This document shows, in pieces, positions 7,885 to 16,535 of a stretch of DNA of 64,000 nucleotides. The stretch spans positions 522,001-586,000 of the forward strand of contig NZ_CP141944.1 of assembly GCF_035658495.1 (NCBI RefSeq), in the 5' to 3' direction. Origin of the DNA: Novosphingobium sp. RL4. GTDB taxonomy: Bacteria; Pseudomonadota; Alphaproteobacteria; Sphingomonadales; Sphingomonadaceae. The translations under genes and the position numbers were made by a program. Positions within the stretch are counted from its first letter, which is position 1. Every line of letters starts with the position of its first letter. Under the pieces are notes generated by a model. The model did not search any database. It was not told the DNA's origin and worked only from the letters and a program-made list of their open reading frames with translations.

Positions 7885-10152
7885 TTATCCGGCGATACCG
7901 GCCGCCGCGAGCACGGCCAGCGTCAGCACGTCCGGCGCCAGCGCGGTCATCGGCACGATCTGCACCGGCTTTTCCGCGCCCAGCAGCATCGGGCCGATCG
8001 ACGTCGTGCCGCCGATTTCCTTGAGCAGCTTGGCCGAGATATTGGCGGACTGCAGGCCCGGCATGATCAGCACGTTCGCCGGAGCCGACAGGCGGCTGAA
8101 CGGATAAAGCGCCATGATCTTGGGGTTGAGCGCGGCGTCAGGCGCCATTTCGCCTTCGTATTCGAAGTCCGGCTTTTCCTCGTCGAGGATGCGGATGGCT
8201 TCGCGGGTCTGCTCCAGCCACTTGCCCGAGGGATTGCCGAAGGTCGAGTAGCTGAGGAAGGCGACGCGCGGTTCGTGGCCCAGGCGGCGGGCGACGGCGG
8301 CAGTTTCCTTGGCGATCACCGCGAGCTGTTCGGCGTTCGGGCGTTCGTTGATGGTGGTGTCGGCCATGAACACGGTGTGGTTCTTGCCCACCAGCATGTG
8401 GATGCCGAACGCCAGCTTGCCCGTTGCCGGGTCCAGCACGCGGCGCACTTCCTTCATGGTCTGCGCGAAGGGGCGGGTCATGCCGGTGATGAGCGCATCG
8501 CCCACGCCCAGCTTGAGCAGGCCGGAGGCGAAGATGTTGCGGTCGGTATTGACCATGCGCTGCACGTCGCGCTGGAGGAAGCCGCGGCGCTTGAGGCGCT
8601 CGTAGAGCATCTCCACCATCGGGCCGACGTGCTCGGACACCATCGAATTCTCGATGTGGTAGCTTTCGGGGTTGGGCACGCCCAGTTCGGCCATCTTGTC
8701 GAGGATGACCTGGGTGCGGCCGACCAGCACGGGCTCGCCGTAGCCGAAGTCGCGGTACTGGATCGCTGCGCGCAGGACCACTTCGTTGTCCGCTTCGGCG
8801 AAGATCACGCGCTTGGGATTGGCGCGGACCTGCTCGTAGACGCGGGTGAGCACCGAGGTCGTCGGGTTGAGCCGCGCCTTGAGCTGGTCGCGGTAGGCTT
8901 CGAAGTCCTCGATCGGGCGACCGGCGACGCCGGATTCCATCGCCGCGCGGGCGACCGCCATCGGTACGACTTCCATCAGGCGCGGGTCGAACGGCGCGGG
9001 GATGATATAGTCGCGCCCGAACTGCTGGGTTTCACCGCCGTAAGCGGCGGCCACGTCTTCGTGGACCTGTTCGCGGGCCAGTTCGGCGATGGCGTTGGCA
9101 GCGGCGATCTTCATCTCTTCGTTGATCGCGGTGGCATGGACGTCCAGCGCGCCGCGGAAGATGAAGGGGAAGCCGAGCACGTTGTTCACCTGGTTCGGAT
9201 AGTCCGAACGGCCGGTGGCCACGATCGCATCGGGGCGCACGGCCTTGGCATCGGGCGGGGTGATCTCGGGATCGGGGTTGGCCATCGCGAAGATGATCGG
9301 CTGTTCGGCCATCTTCTTCACGTATTCGGGCTTGAGCGCACCGGCGGCGGAAAGGCCGAGGAACACGTCGGCGCCGACCAGCGCCTCTTCCAGGGTGCGG
9401 TGCGGGGTGTCGATCGCGTGCGCGCTCTTCCACTGGTCCATGCCGGTCTCGCGGCCGCGATAGATCACGCCGGTACGGTCGCAGACGGTGACGTTCTCGT
9501 GGCGCACGCCGATCGACTTGATAAGCGCGGTGCAGGCCAGCGCCGAGGCGCCGGCGCCGTTGACCACGACCTTCACGTCCTTGAGGTCACGCCCGGTGAT
9601 GAGGCAGGCGTTGATCAGGCCGGCGGCGGCGATGATCGCGGTGCCGTGCTGGTCGTCGTGCATGACCGGGATGTTCATCCGTTCGCGCAGGGCCTGCTCG
9701 ATGATGAAGCATTCGGGTGCCTTGATATCCTCGAGGTTGATGCCGCCGAAGCTCGGCTCCATCATGGCGATGGCCTCGATCAGGGCGTCGGTATCCTCGC
9801 TGGCCAGCTCGATGTCGATGGAATCGACGTCGGCGAAGCGCTTGAACAGCACGGCCTTGCCTTCCATCACCGGCTTCGACGCCAGCGCGCCGAGGTTGCC
9901 CATGCCCAGGATCGCGGTGCCGTTCGAGATCACCGCAACGAGGTTGCCCTTGGCGGTATAATCGTAGGCGGTGGCGGGATCGTCGGCGATCGCCTGGACC
10001 GGAACGGCCACGCCGGGGGAATAGGCAAGGCTGAGGTCGCGTTGCGTGGCCATGGGCTTCGACGCAATGATCTCGATCTTACCGGGGCGGATCGTGTTGT
10101 GATAGAACAGCGCTTCGCGCTCGGTGAACTGGATCTTGGCTTTGTCGGACAA
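7885..10152 (-). CDS. maeB: NADP-dependent malic enzyme with C-terminal phosphotransacetylase-like domain
   Basis: 755 residues, the usual length for the fused proteobacterial MaeB. The malic enzyme part (about residues 1-430) converts malate to pyruvate and CO2 with NADP reduction: AYSPGVAVP near residue 43, the metal site region SFGGINLEDIKAPECF, MHDDQHGTA and a Rossmann segment VVNGAGASALACTALI. The C-terminal part (about 430-755) resembles phosphate acetyltransferase (KRVIFAEADNEVVLRAA, then later SRLSAPANVLIMPGLQSANI) but in this family is thought to be regulatory, responding to acetyl-CoA. ATG 10152 is divergent from mutS, with 114 bases between the two starts. It supplies NADPH and feeds pyruvate from the TCA cycle. 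Confidence 0.96.
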   Translation of the reverse strand: MSDKAKIQFTEREALFYHNTIRPGKIEIIASKPMATQRDLSLAYSPGVAVPVQAIADDPATAYDYTAKGNLVAVISNGTAILGMGNLGALASKPVMEGKAVLFKRFADVDSIDIELASEDTDALIEAIAMMEPSFGGINLEDIKAPECFIIEQALRERMNIPVMHDDQHGTAIIAAAGLINACLITGRDLKDVKVVVNGAGASALACTALIKSIGVRHENVTVCDRTGVIYRGRETGMDQWKSAHAIDTPHRTLEEALVGADVFLGLSAAGALKPEYVKKMAEQPIIFAMANPDPEITPPDAKAVRPDAIVATGRSDYPNQVNNVLGFPFIFRGALDVHATAINEEMKIAAANAIAELAREQVHEDVAAAYGGETQQFGRDYIIPAPFDPRLMEVVPMAVARAAMESGVAGRPIEDFEAYRDQLKARLNPTTSVLTRVYEQVRANPKRVIFAEADNEVVLRAAIQYRDFGYGEPVLVGRTQVILDKMAELGVPNPESYHIENSMVSEHVGPMVEMLYERLKRRGFLQRDVQRMVNTDRNIFASGLLKLGVGDALITGMTRPFAQTMKEVRRVLDPATGKLAFGIHMLVGKNHTVFMADTTINERPNAEQLAVIAKETAAVARRLGHEPRVAFLSYSTFGNPSGKWLEQTREAIRILDEEKPDFEYEGEMAPDAALNPKIMALYPFSRLSAPANVLIMPGLQSANISAKLLKEIGGTTSIGPMLLGAEKPVQIVPMTALAPDVLTLAVLAAAGIAG

Positions 10153-10266
10153 GCGATTTCTCCCGATTTGGAAGCGGCCCTAACGAATGTTCTCGCCACG
10201 CGATAGGGGAAAGGCACGCCAGACACGCTTCACAACAGGGGAACCACAGGGCTAACGCTCTGGGCC

Positions 10267-12885
10267 ATGAGCGGTATTCCGGAGAAGACGGGCACGACCC
10301 CGATGATGGCCCAGTACCTTGCCTTGCGCGAGGTGGCGGGGGATTGCCTGCTGTTCTACCGAATGGGCGATTTCTTCGAGCTGTTCTTCGAGGATGCGAA
10401 AACCGCAAGCCAGGTTCTCGACATTGCACTTACCACGCGGGGCGAGCACGGCGGCCAGCCGATCCCGATGTGCGGCGTGCCGGTCCATGCCGCGGAGGGC
10501 TACCTTGCCCGCCTGATCAAGGCAGGTTGCCGCGTGGCTATAGCCGAGCAGACCGAGACCCCGGCCGAGGCGAAGAAGCGCGGCGGCTCCAAGGCGCTGG
10601 TCACGCGCGATATCGTGCGCTTCGTCACCGCGGGCACGCTGACCGAGGAATCGCTGCTCGAACCGCGCCGGGCCAATGTGCTGGCGGCGGCCTGCGAACT
10701 GCGCGGCGTGGTGGGGGTGGCGGCCTGCGACATTTCCACCGGGCGCATGGAACTGGAAGAGTGCCCGCCCGACCGGCTGGGCGCGGCGCTGGCGCGGCTG
10801 GGGGCACGCGAACTGGTCGTGCCCGAAGGCTGGGAACTGGCGCCCGACGGCGCGATCCCGCGTTCGGGCCACGAGTTCTCCTCCGATGGCGGGGACGAGC
10901 GGCTGAAGCTGGTCCACGGCGTCGCCACGCTTGACGGCTTTGGCACGTTCACCCGCGCCATGCTGGCGGCGGCGGGCGGGCTGATCGCCTATCTCGACCA
11001 TGTCGGCCGGGGCAAGCTGCCGCTGCTGCTGCCGCCCGAGGCGCGCAGCGGGGACGCGGCGCTGGCGATGGACGAGGCGACGCGCGCCAGTCTCGAAATC
11101 CTCGAATCCTCGCAAGGCGGCCGCAAGGGCAGCCTTGTCGAGGCGATCGACCGCTGCGTGACGGGCGCCGGTGCGCGCCAGCTCGCCGAGGACCTCTCCG
11201 CCCCGCTGACCGATCGCCATGCGATTGCCGAGCGGCTGGAACTGGTCGAATGGCTGCACGATGACGCCCTGCTGCGCGAGGACATGCGCGCGGCGCTGCG
11301 GGCGCTGCCGGACGTCGGCCGCGCGCTGGGCCGCGTGGTGGCGGGCCGTGGCAGTCCGCGCGATCTCGGCCAGCTTCGTGACGGTCTTTCCGGTGCGCGC
11401 CGGATCGGCGAGCGGCTGGCGCCCATGGTAGGGTTGCCGGTGCTGCTGGACCGGCTGATGCCGGACCTCGGCGGGCACGCGGCGCTGGTCGATCACTTCG
11501 CGCGGGCGCTGGTGGAAACCCCGCCGACCGAGCGCGGGCAGGGCGGCTATATCGCCAGCGGCTACGATGCCGCCCTTGACGAACTGCGCGTCACTTCGGG
11601 CAATGCCCGCCGCGCCATCGCCGCGCTGGAGGCGAAGTACCGCGAGCAGACCGGCGTGGCCGCGCTCAAGATCAAGCACAACAACGTGCTCGGCTACTTC
11701 ATCGAAGTGCCGCAGCGCCATGCCGACAAGCTGCTGGAGCCGGACAGCGGCTTCTCGCACCGCCAGACCATGGCGGGTGCCATGCGCTTCAATGCGCTGG
11801 CCCTGCATGAGGAAGCCAGCCGCATCACCGAGGCGGGCGCCCATGCGCTCGCCGCCGAGGAAGCGCATTTCGAGGGACTGGTGGCGCAGGCCGTGGCCGC
11901 GCGCCATGCCATCGCCCGCACCGCCGCTGCGCTCGCCCGTATCGACGTGGCGGCGGGACAGGCCGAGCGCGCCGCCGAAGGTGGCTGGACGCGGCCCGTG
12001 GTCGTGGACGGTATCTCGCTGGACATCGAAGGCGGCCGCCATCCGGTGGTCGAGGCCGCGCTGAAGGTGCAGGGCGAGCGCTTCGTCGCCAACGACTGCC
12101 GGCTCGCCAGCCATGACCGGCTCTGGCTGGTCGGCGGCCCCAACATGGGCGGTAAGTCCACCTTCCTGCGCCAGAACGCGCTGATCGTGCTGCTGGCGCA
12201 GGCGGGCGGTTTCGTACCGGCCAAATCGGCGCGGATCGGCATGGTGGACCGCCTGTTCAGCCGTGTCGGCGCTTCGGACAATCTTGCGCGCGGACGTTCG
12301 ACCTTCATGGTCGAGATGGTGGAGACCGCCGCCATCCTCGCGCAGGCGACCGACCGCAGCTTCGTCATCCTCGATGAAGTGGGGCGCGGCACCTCGACTT
12401 ACGACGGGCTTGCGCTGGCCTGGGCCGTGGCGGAAGCCGTTCACGAAACCAACCGCTGCCGCTGCCTCTTCGCGACGCACTATCACGAGATGGCGCGGCT
12501 CGGCGAAACCTGCGAGGCGCTTTCGCTGCATCACGTCCGCGCGCGGGAGTGGAAGGGCGATCTGGTGTTGCTGCACGAACTGGCCGAAGGTCCGGCGGAT
12601 CGCAGCTACGGCCTTGCCGTGGCGCGCCTTGCCGGGGTGCCGCCCAAGGTCATCAGCAGGGCCAAGTCGGTGCTGGAAAAGCTGGAGAAGGGCCGCGCGG
12701 AAACCGGCGGCCTCGCGGCGGGTCTCGGCGACCTGCCCCTGTTCGCCGCGGCGCAGGACGCGCACGAGGAACAGTGCGACGCCCTGCGCGACAAGCTGCG
12801 CGACATGGACATCGATGCCCTGAGCCCGCGCGACGCGCTGGAGATCCTCTACGATCTCAAGCGAGAGGCAGGCACGGAGTCTTAA
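10267..12885 (+). CDS. mutS: DNA mismatch repair protein MutS
   Basis: 872 residues. The N-terminal mismatch-recognition domain has the Phe-X-Glu motif at F36-F37-E38 within YRMGDFFELFFEDA. The connector, lever and clamp domains fill the middle. The C-terminal ABC-type ATPase carries Walker A GGPNMGGKST (about residues 623-632), a signature region near SRVGASDNLARGRSTF, Walker B VILDEVGRGTS and the conserved ATHYHE switch. It binds mismatches and loop-outs and recruits MutL. The gene starts 114 bases from the divergent maeB and is followed after 23 bases by a small conserved membrane protein gene. Confidence 0.98.
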   Translation: MSGIPEKTGTTPMMAQYLALREVAGDCLLFYRMGDFFELFFEDAKTASQVLDIALTTRGEHGGQPIPMCGVPVHAAEGYLARLIKAGCRVAIAEQTETPAEAKKRGGSKALVTRDIVRFVTAGTLTEESLLEPRRANVLAAACELRGVVGVAACDISTGRMELEECPPDRLGAALARLGARELVVPEGWELAPDGAIPRSGHEFSSDGGDERLKLVHGVATLDGFGTFTRAMLAAAGGLIAYLDHVGRGKLPLLLPPEARSGDAALAMDEATRASLEILESSQGGRKGSLVEAIDRCVTGAGARQLAEDLSAPLTDRHAIAERLELVEWLHDDALLREDMRAALRALPDVGRALGRVVAGRGSPRDLGQLRDGLSGARRIGERLAPMVGLPVLLDRLMPDLGGHAALVDHFARALVETPPTERGQGGYIASGYDAALDELRVTSGNARRAIAALEAKYREQTGVAALKIKHNNVLGYFIEVPQRHADKLLEPDSGFSHRQTMAGAMRFNALALHEEASRITEAGAHALAAEEAHFEGLVAQAVAARHAIARTAAALARIDVAAGQAERAAEGGWTRPVVVDGISLDIEGGRHPVVEAALKVQGERFVANDCRLASHDRLWLVGGPNMGGKSTFLRQNALIVLLAQAGGFVPAKSARIGMVDRLFSRVGASDNLARGRSTFMVEMVETAAILAQATDRSFVILDEVGRGTSTYDGLALAWAVAEAVHETNRCRCLFATHYHEMARLGETCEALSLHHVRAREWKGDLVLLHELAEGPADRSYGLAVARLAGVPPKVISRAKSVLEKLEKGRAETGGLAAGLGDLPLFAAAQDAHEEQCDALRDKLRDMDIDALSPRDALEILYDLKREAGTES

Positions 12886-12908
12886 CCAGCCTGCGCTAGC
12901 CTGCGCGC

Positions 12909-13100
12909 ATGTTCGGGCCCAAGATCAGGAATGTGTTCAAGAGCCGCTGGCAGGCGCTGTTCTGGTCGGCCAGTGTCCTGCTGACCGCCTATTGCTCGGT
13001 GCCGTCGCCCGACGATCAGGGGCAGGGCGACACTGCGGCCAAAGCCGCCGCGAAGCCCTCGCACAAGAACCCCTGGGCCAGGGACGCTGGGCCCGGCTAG
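12909..13100 (+). CDS. small conserved membrane-anchored protein, unknown function
   Basis: 63 residues. MFGPKIRNVFKSRW is followed by a single hydrophobic span (about residues 15-30, QALFWSASVLLTAYCSV) and a short polar tail. I recall similar short proteins from other sphingomonads but no function is known. It begins 23 bases after mutS and is probably co-transcribed. Its stop codon directly abuts the stop of the convergent gene at 13101. Confidence rests on length, hydrophobic span and remembered resemblance. Confidence 0.65.
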   Translation: MFGPKIRNVFKSRWQALFWSASVLLTAYCSVPSPDDQGQGDTAAKAAAKPSHKNPWARDAGPG

Positions 13101-13421
13101 TCAGCTATCGTCGTCCGCGAAATCCTCGTCGGCGGCGTTTTCCTTGCCGTAGCGGTCTTCGAGATCGTCCATCGTCTCTTCGCCGCGATAAGCGGACATG
13201 TCGATCACGCCGCTGGAATCCATCTGCTTCATGTGATCGACGAGATCCTCGATGTCGTCCTCGTCGGCGATGCCGCCCTTCACTTTCTCGCTGTCTTCCA
13301 GACCGAAGCTTTCAGAGCCGCGACCTTGCGCCTCCTCGGCGAAGGTCTGGGCCTGGGTGTCTTCGTCTTCCTGCTCGGGGTTGACCGTTTCGGGGGCGCG
13401 GTCGTCGGGGCGTTCGCTCAT
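13101..13421 (-). CDS. acidic conserved hypothetical protein
   Basis: 106 residues, extremely acidic (Asp and Glu throughout), no signal peptide and no membrane span. The N-terminal MSERPDDRAPETVNPEQ and the middle segment DIEDLVDHMKQMDSSGVIDM look like a conserved short protein of sphingomonads with no assigned role; the middle segment is probably helical, the rest disordered. An AGGAG-like ribosome binding site precedes ATG 13421. Codon use agrees with its neighbours. Function unknown. Confidence 0.7.
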   Translation of the reverse strand: MSERPDDRAPETVNPEQEDEDTQAQTFAEEAQGRGSESFGLEDSEKVKGGIADEDDIEDLVDHMKQMDSSGVIDMSAYRGEETMDDLEDRYGKENAADEDFADDDS

Positions 13422-13468
13422 CTCGGGTCTCCTTTGCCGAAGTAACGGTCAGGCGGAGTGGCCGGTTC

Positions 13469-13506
13469 CTCAGGCGGCGTGGACAATTTCGGCCGCGCCG
13501 CCTGAG
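13469..13506 (-). terminator. hairpin after the hydroxyacyl-CoA dehydrogenase gene
   Basis: Perfect 11-base inverted repeat (CTCAGGCGGCG at 13469-13479 with its complement at 13496-13506), 16-base loop. It lies 65 bases past the stop at 13572 on the minus strand, but there is no T-run, so it may stabilise the mRNA end rather than terminate alone. Confidence 0.4.
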
Positions 13507-13571
13507 CAAGGTGGAATGAGACGCCAGTATGGGGACAGCGCTGCCGCCCCCTTCGCTCCGGGATCGCCGGT

Positions 13572-14447
13572 TCAGCGCGTGGGAACGGGAACCTCGCCCG
13601 AATAATCGTAGAAGCCGCGGCCCGTCTTGCGGCCGTACCAGCCGGCCTCGACGTACTTCTGCAGCAGCGGGGCAGGGCGGTACTTGGGATCGCCGGTGGT
13701 CGCCAGGAACACTTTCATGATCTCGTAAAGGGTATCGAGGCCCACGAAATCCGCCAGCGTCAGCGGGCCCATCGGGTGATTGGCGCCAAGCCGCATGCCC
13801 GCGTCGATATCCTCGACCGAGGCCAGCCCTTCGCCCAGCACGAAGATCGCCTCGTTGAGCAGCGGGCAGAGGATGCGGTTGACCACGAAGCCCGGCGCAT
13901 CGCCCGCCAGCACCACGGTCTTGCCCAGCGCTTCGCCGAAGGCCTTCATGCGCGCGGTGGTTTCCGGCGAGGTGGCAAGGCCGGGGATCACTTCCACCAG
14001 GCCCATGACCGGCACCGGGTTGAAGAAGTGCAACCCGCAGAACCGCGCGGCGTCGGGAGAGGCGGCGGCCATGCGGGTGATCGGAATCGAACTGGTGTTG
14101 GAGGCGAGGATGGCATCGGCGCCCAGAACTTCGCCCACGGCGGCGAAGATCTTCAGCTTGATATCCTCCCGCTCGGTCGCGGCCTCGATGATGAGGTCGC
14201 AGTCGCCCATGGCGGAATAATCGCCCGCCGTGGTGATGCGGGGCAGCAGCGCGTCGACGTCGGCCTGGGCGATCTTTTCCTTGGCCACCAGCCGGGCGAG
14301 GCCCCTGGCGATGCCGGCCTTGCCCTTCTCGGCGTTTTCGATCGAGATATCGGACAGGATCACGTCCATGCCCTTTCCGGCCACGGTCTGGGCGATGCCC
14401 GAGCCCATGATGCCCGCGCCGATGATTCCGACTTTACGCACTGCCAA
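13572..14447 (-). CDS. 3-hydroxybutyryl-CoA dehydrogenase (3-hydroxyacyl-CoA dehydrogenase family)
   Basis: 291 residues. Oxidises (S)-3-hydroxyacyl-CoA, usually 3-hydroxybutyryl-CoA, with NAD(P). The Rossmann motif [13 protein letters not shown] is at residues 7-19. The C-terminal domain has the catalytic His in [12 protein letters not shown], the conserved Glu of VEVIPG, then [10 protein letters not shown] and [12 protein letters not shown]. The length and single-domain layout match Hbd/PaaH and not the multifunctional FadB. It lies upstream of the acidic protein gene and downstream of the cobalamin adenosyltransferase on the same strand, with 33 bases between. It could serve PHB/acyl-CoA or phenylacetate catabolism; the context does not decide. 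Confidence 0.92.
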   Translation of the reverse strand: MAVRKVGIIGAGIMGSGIAQTVAGKGMDVILSDISIENAEKGKAGIARGLARLVAKEKIAQADVDALLPRITTAGDYSAMGDCDLIIEAATEREDIKLKIFAAVGEVLGADAILASNTSSIPITRMAAASPDAARFCGLHFFNPVPVMGLVEVIPGLATSPETTARMKAFGEALGKTVVLAGDAPGFVVNRILCPLLNEAIFVLGEGLASVEDIDAGMRLGANHPMGPLTLADFVGLDTLYEIMKVFLATTGDPKYRPAPLLQKYVEAGWYGRKTGRGFYDYSGEVPVPTR

Positions 14448-14480
14448 ACTCCTCTGCTGATCCGGTGACGGAAAAGGTGC

Positions 14481-15050
14481 CTAGCGGTTCTGGCCCGGCA
14501 CCCAAAGGACGTCGTCGGCCCCATTGGCATTCACCGCCCGGGCGAGGACGAAGAGATAGTCGCTGAGCCGGTTGAGATAGCCGAGCGCGGCCGGATTGGC
14601 AGGCACTTCGGCGGCCATGGCGACGGCGGCACGCTCCGCCTTGCGGGCGGAGGCGCGGGCGATGTGGACGCGGGCGGCGGCTTCGCTGCCGCCGGGGAGG
14701 ATGAAGCTCCTGAGCGGCTGGAGATGGGCGTTGATCGCGTCGATCTCTCCTTCGAGCCAGGTGACTTGCGAGGGCACGACGCGCAGGGTCATCTCGCCGG
14801 GCGCGAAATCGTCCCCGGGGGTCGCGAGGTCGGCGCCAAGGTCGAACAGGTCGTTCTGGATACGAGTGAGGGTCGCGGCATGCGGGGTTTCGCCCAGCGC
14901 GCAGACGGCCAGGCCGATGGCGCAGTTCGCCTCGTCCACCGCGCCGATCGCCTCCATGCGGGCGGCGTGCTTGGGCAGCCGCGAACCGTCGACGAGGCCC
15001 GTGGTGCCGTCGTCACCCGTGCGGGTGTAGATCTTGTTGAGCTTTACCAA
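14481..15050 (-). CDS. cob(I)yrinic acid a,c-diamide adenosyltransferase, PduO type
   Basis: 189 residues. Transfers the 5-deoxyadenosyl group of ATP to Co(I) corrinoid. The PduO-type ATP site is at the N-terminus (YTRTGDDGTTGLVDGSRLPK, residues 8-27), and the family motif around ARASARKAERAAVAM lies near residue 135, followed by LNRLSDYLFVLAR. All-helical trimeric enzymes of this family usually have 180-200 residues. It probably supports vitamin B12-dependent enzymes; no other cobalamin gene is in the window. It is followed by the dehydrogenase gene at a 33-base spacing. Confidence 0.93.
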   Translation of the reverse strand: MVKLNKIYTRTGDDGTTGLVDGSRLPKHAARMEAIGAVDEANCAIGLAVCALGETPHAATLTRIQNDLFDLGADLATPGDDFAPGEMTLRVVPSQVTWLEGEIDAINAHLQPLRSFILPGGSEAAARVHIARASARKAERAAVAMAAEVPANPAALGYLNRLSDYLFVLARAVNANGADDVLWVPGQNR

Positions 15051-15119
15051 GTGAGAGTCCTTCGAGAATCCGCCGGGGGCGAATTTTTGGCGGCACTGCC
15101 GCCATGCTCATCGAAAAGG

Positions 15120-15353
15120 TCAGCGGGCCATTGCCAGCAGGATGGCGCAGACCAGCACTGCCGCCGCCTGATACTTGATGCGGTTGAACATCATCTTGTT
15201 CTGGAGAAGCTGGTTCGCGGACGGCCCGGTTGCGGCGGGATCGCGGTTCAGGTCTTCCTTGGCGCCCTGCATGAAGGCGACGATGCCGCGCACGAGGGTG
15301 ACGACGACCATGATCATCAGCAGGATGATGATGGGGATGAGAATGGTGCTCAT
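15120..15353 (-). CDS. HIG1-like twin transmembrane protein
   Basis: 77 residues with two membrane spans: residues 3-25 (ILIPIIILLMIMVVVTLVRG) and 58-76 (YQAAAVLVCAILLAMAR). The loop has QNKMMFNRIKYQ, the pattern of HIG1-type twin transmembrane proteins, which in mitochondria associate with cytochrome oxidase. A respiratory role here is inference. ATG 15353 overlaps the gluQRS stop by four bases (ATGA), so translation is probably coupled. The frame is open far upstream, but that part overlaps gluQRS and is not used. Confidence 0.8.
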   Translation of the reverse strand: MSTILIPIIILLMIMVVVTLVRGIVAFMQGAKEDLNRDPAATGPSANQLLQNKMMFNRIKYQAAAVLVCAILLAMAR

Positions 15354-16195
15354 GCCGGATGGTCTACGCCCGCCGAAAGCGAAATGCCAGCAGGGAACTG
15401 GCGCCGGCGAAGCGCCTCGGCGATGGCCTTGCCATCCTCTCCCGCGCGGCGCCGATCGCCGAGCGAGGGCGATCCGCGCCGCTTGGCCAGCTTGCGGCCA
15501 TCGGATTCCACCAGCAGGGGGTGATGATGCCAGACCGGCACCGGCAGGCCGAGCAGGGCCTGCAGCAGCCGGTGGACGTGGCTCGCCGGGAACAGGTCCA
15601 TCCCGCGCGTGACGAGCGTGATGCCGTCCGCCGCATCGTCCAGCGTGGCGGCGAGGTGGTAGCTGGCGGGAAGATCCTTCCTCAGCAGCACCACGTCCCC
15701 GAATATCTCCGGCGTGGCGGGCAGGGTGCCGGCCTGTTCGTCGGTCCATTCGAGCGGGCCGGCGATCTCCAGCGCGCGGGCCACGTCCAGCCGCCAGGCC
15801 GCGCCTTCCGCCTTGGCCTGCCGGTGGCGGCAGGTGCCGGGATAGACCGGACCGTCAGGCCCCATCCGCGTGGCGGCGGCGGCGATTTCGGCGCGGGTGC
15901 AGTGGCAGGGATAGAGCAGGCCCATGGCCTTCAGCCGCTCCCCGGCCTGCGCGTATCGCGCCAGCCGGTGCGACTGGAAGCGCGCCTCCCCATCCCAGGC
16001 GAGACCGAGCCATTCGAGGTCGCGAAAGAATTCCTCGACGAACTGCGGGCGGCTGCGTTCGCCGTCGATATCCTCGATCCGCAGCAGGAATTCGCCGCCG
16101 CGCGCGCGGGAAAGGTCGTGCGCCGTCACTGCCGCGAAGGCATGGCCGAGGTGCAGCGGGCCGTTGGGGCTGGGGGCGAAGCGGGTGCGGATCAT
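15350..16195 (-). CDS. gluQRS: glutamyl-Q tRNA(Asp) synthetase
   Basis: 281 residues, about the catalytic half of a glutamyl-tRNA synthetase, with no anticodon-binding domain. It activates glutamate and attaches it to queuosine 34 of tRNA-Asp. The HIGH motif is present as HLGH near residue 16 (FAPSPNGPLHLGHAF), the zinc-binding cysteines occur in CHCTR and GTCRHR, and the KMSKS-like loop is KLAKRRGSP. ATG 16195 begins MIRTRFAPSPNG as in the family. It leads an operon with the HIG1-like gene (four-base overlap). Confidence 0.95.
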   Translation of the reverse strand: MIRTRFAPSPNGPLHLGHAFAAVTAHDLSRARGGEFLLRIEDIDGERSRPQFVEEFFRDLEWLGLAWDGEARFQSHRLARYAQAGERLKAMGLLYPCHCTRAEIAAAATRMGPDGPVYPGTCRHRQAKAEGAAWRLDVARALEIAGPLEWTDEQAGTLPATPEIFGDVVLLRKDLPASYHLAATLDDAADGITLVTRGMDLFPASHVHRLLQALLGLPVPVWHHHPLLVESDGRKLAKRRGSPSLGDRRRAGEDGKAIAEALRRRQFPAGISLSAGVDHPA

Positions 16196-16343
16196 CTCGC
16201 CCGCGTCCTAGCCGCGCCGCCGTTTGTCGCAAAGAGGGCATGGAGGAAGCCTTCGGGGGCCCGAACCCGGTACGCCGCGCCCGCTCTTGCAGGAAAGCCC
16301 GCCGCCGGCGGCCGTCATCTCGCGCCCGGCGCGGGGGTAAGGG

Positions 16344-16429
16344 TGTGGATAATAGTGGTATATCCTGTCTTCAGGGTGTGGAGTGCCTGTGGGGTGTTTG
16401 TGGAATTCTTGTGGTGAACCTGTGGATTG
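16344..16429 (+). promoter_or_regulatory. phased array of DnaA-box-like sites
   Basis: The 340-base gap between gluQRS and the HNH gene holds a perfect DnaA box (TGTGGATAA at 16344-16352, TTATCCACA on the minus strand) and five more TGTGG-starting 9-mers at 16377, 16388, 16399, 16410 and 16421, each exactly 11 bases apart. The first box is 33 bases (three periods) before the second. A partial match (TGTCT) falls in phase at 16366. The weaker boxes match the DnaA consensus at about 5 to 7 of 9 positions. Such one-turn spacing would put DnaA molecules on one face of the helix. It could be a replication origin part, a DnaA titration site or a DnaA-controlled promoter. Confidence 0.6.
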
Positions 16430-16535
16430 TTGTATGGGGCCACCCCGGTCCCGGCTTGACGGCGACTCGCGTAGATGCTGCAAAGAAAAACATGCGTTGC
16501 CATGAAACCGCAATCAGGGCCTGCGACAGGAGGCC

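Noticed and set aside
7882..12765. Long antisense frames over maeB (774 codons) and mutS (837 codons)
   Set aside because: Same codon-bias shadow effect; no motifs, no ribosome binding sites, and the genes on the other strand are beyond doubt.
15060..15119. GGCGGC...GCCGCC hairpin with a T-run near the adenosyltransferase gene
   Set aside because: The T-run is on the wrong side of the stem for either strand, so it is not an intrinsic terminator.
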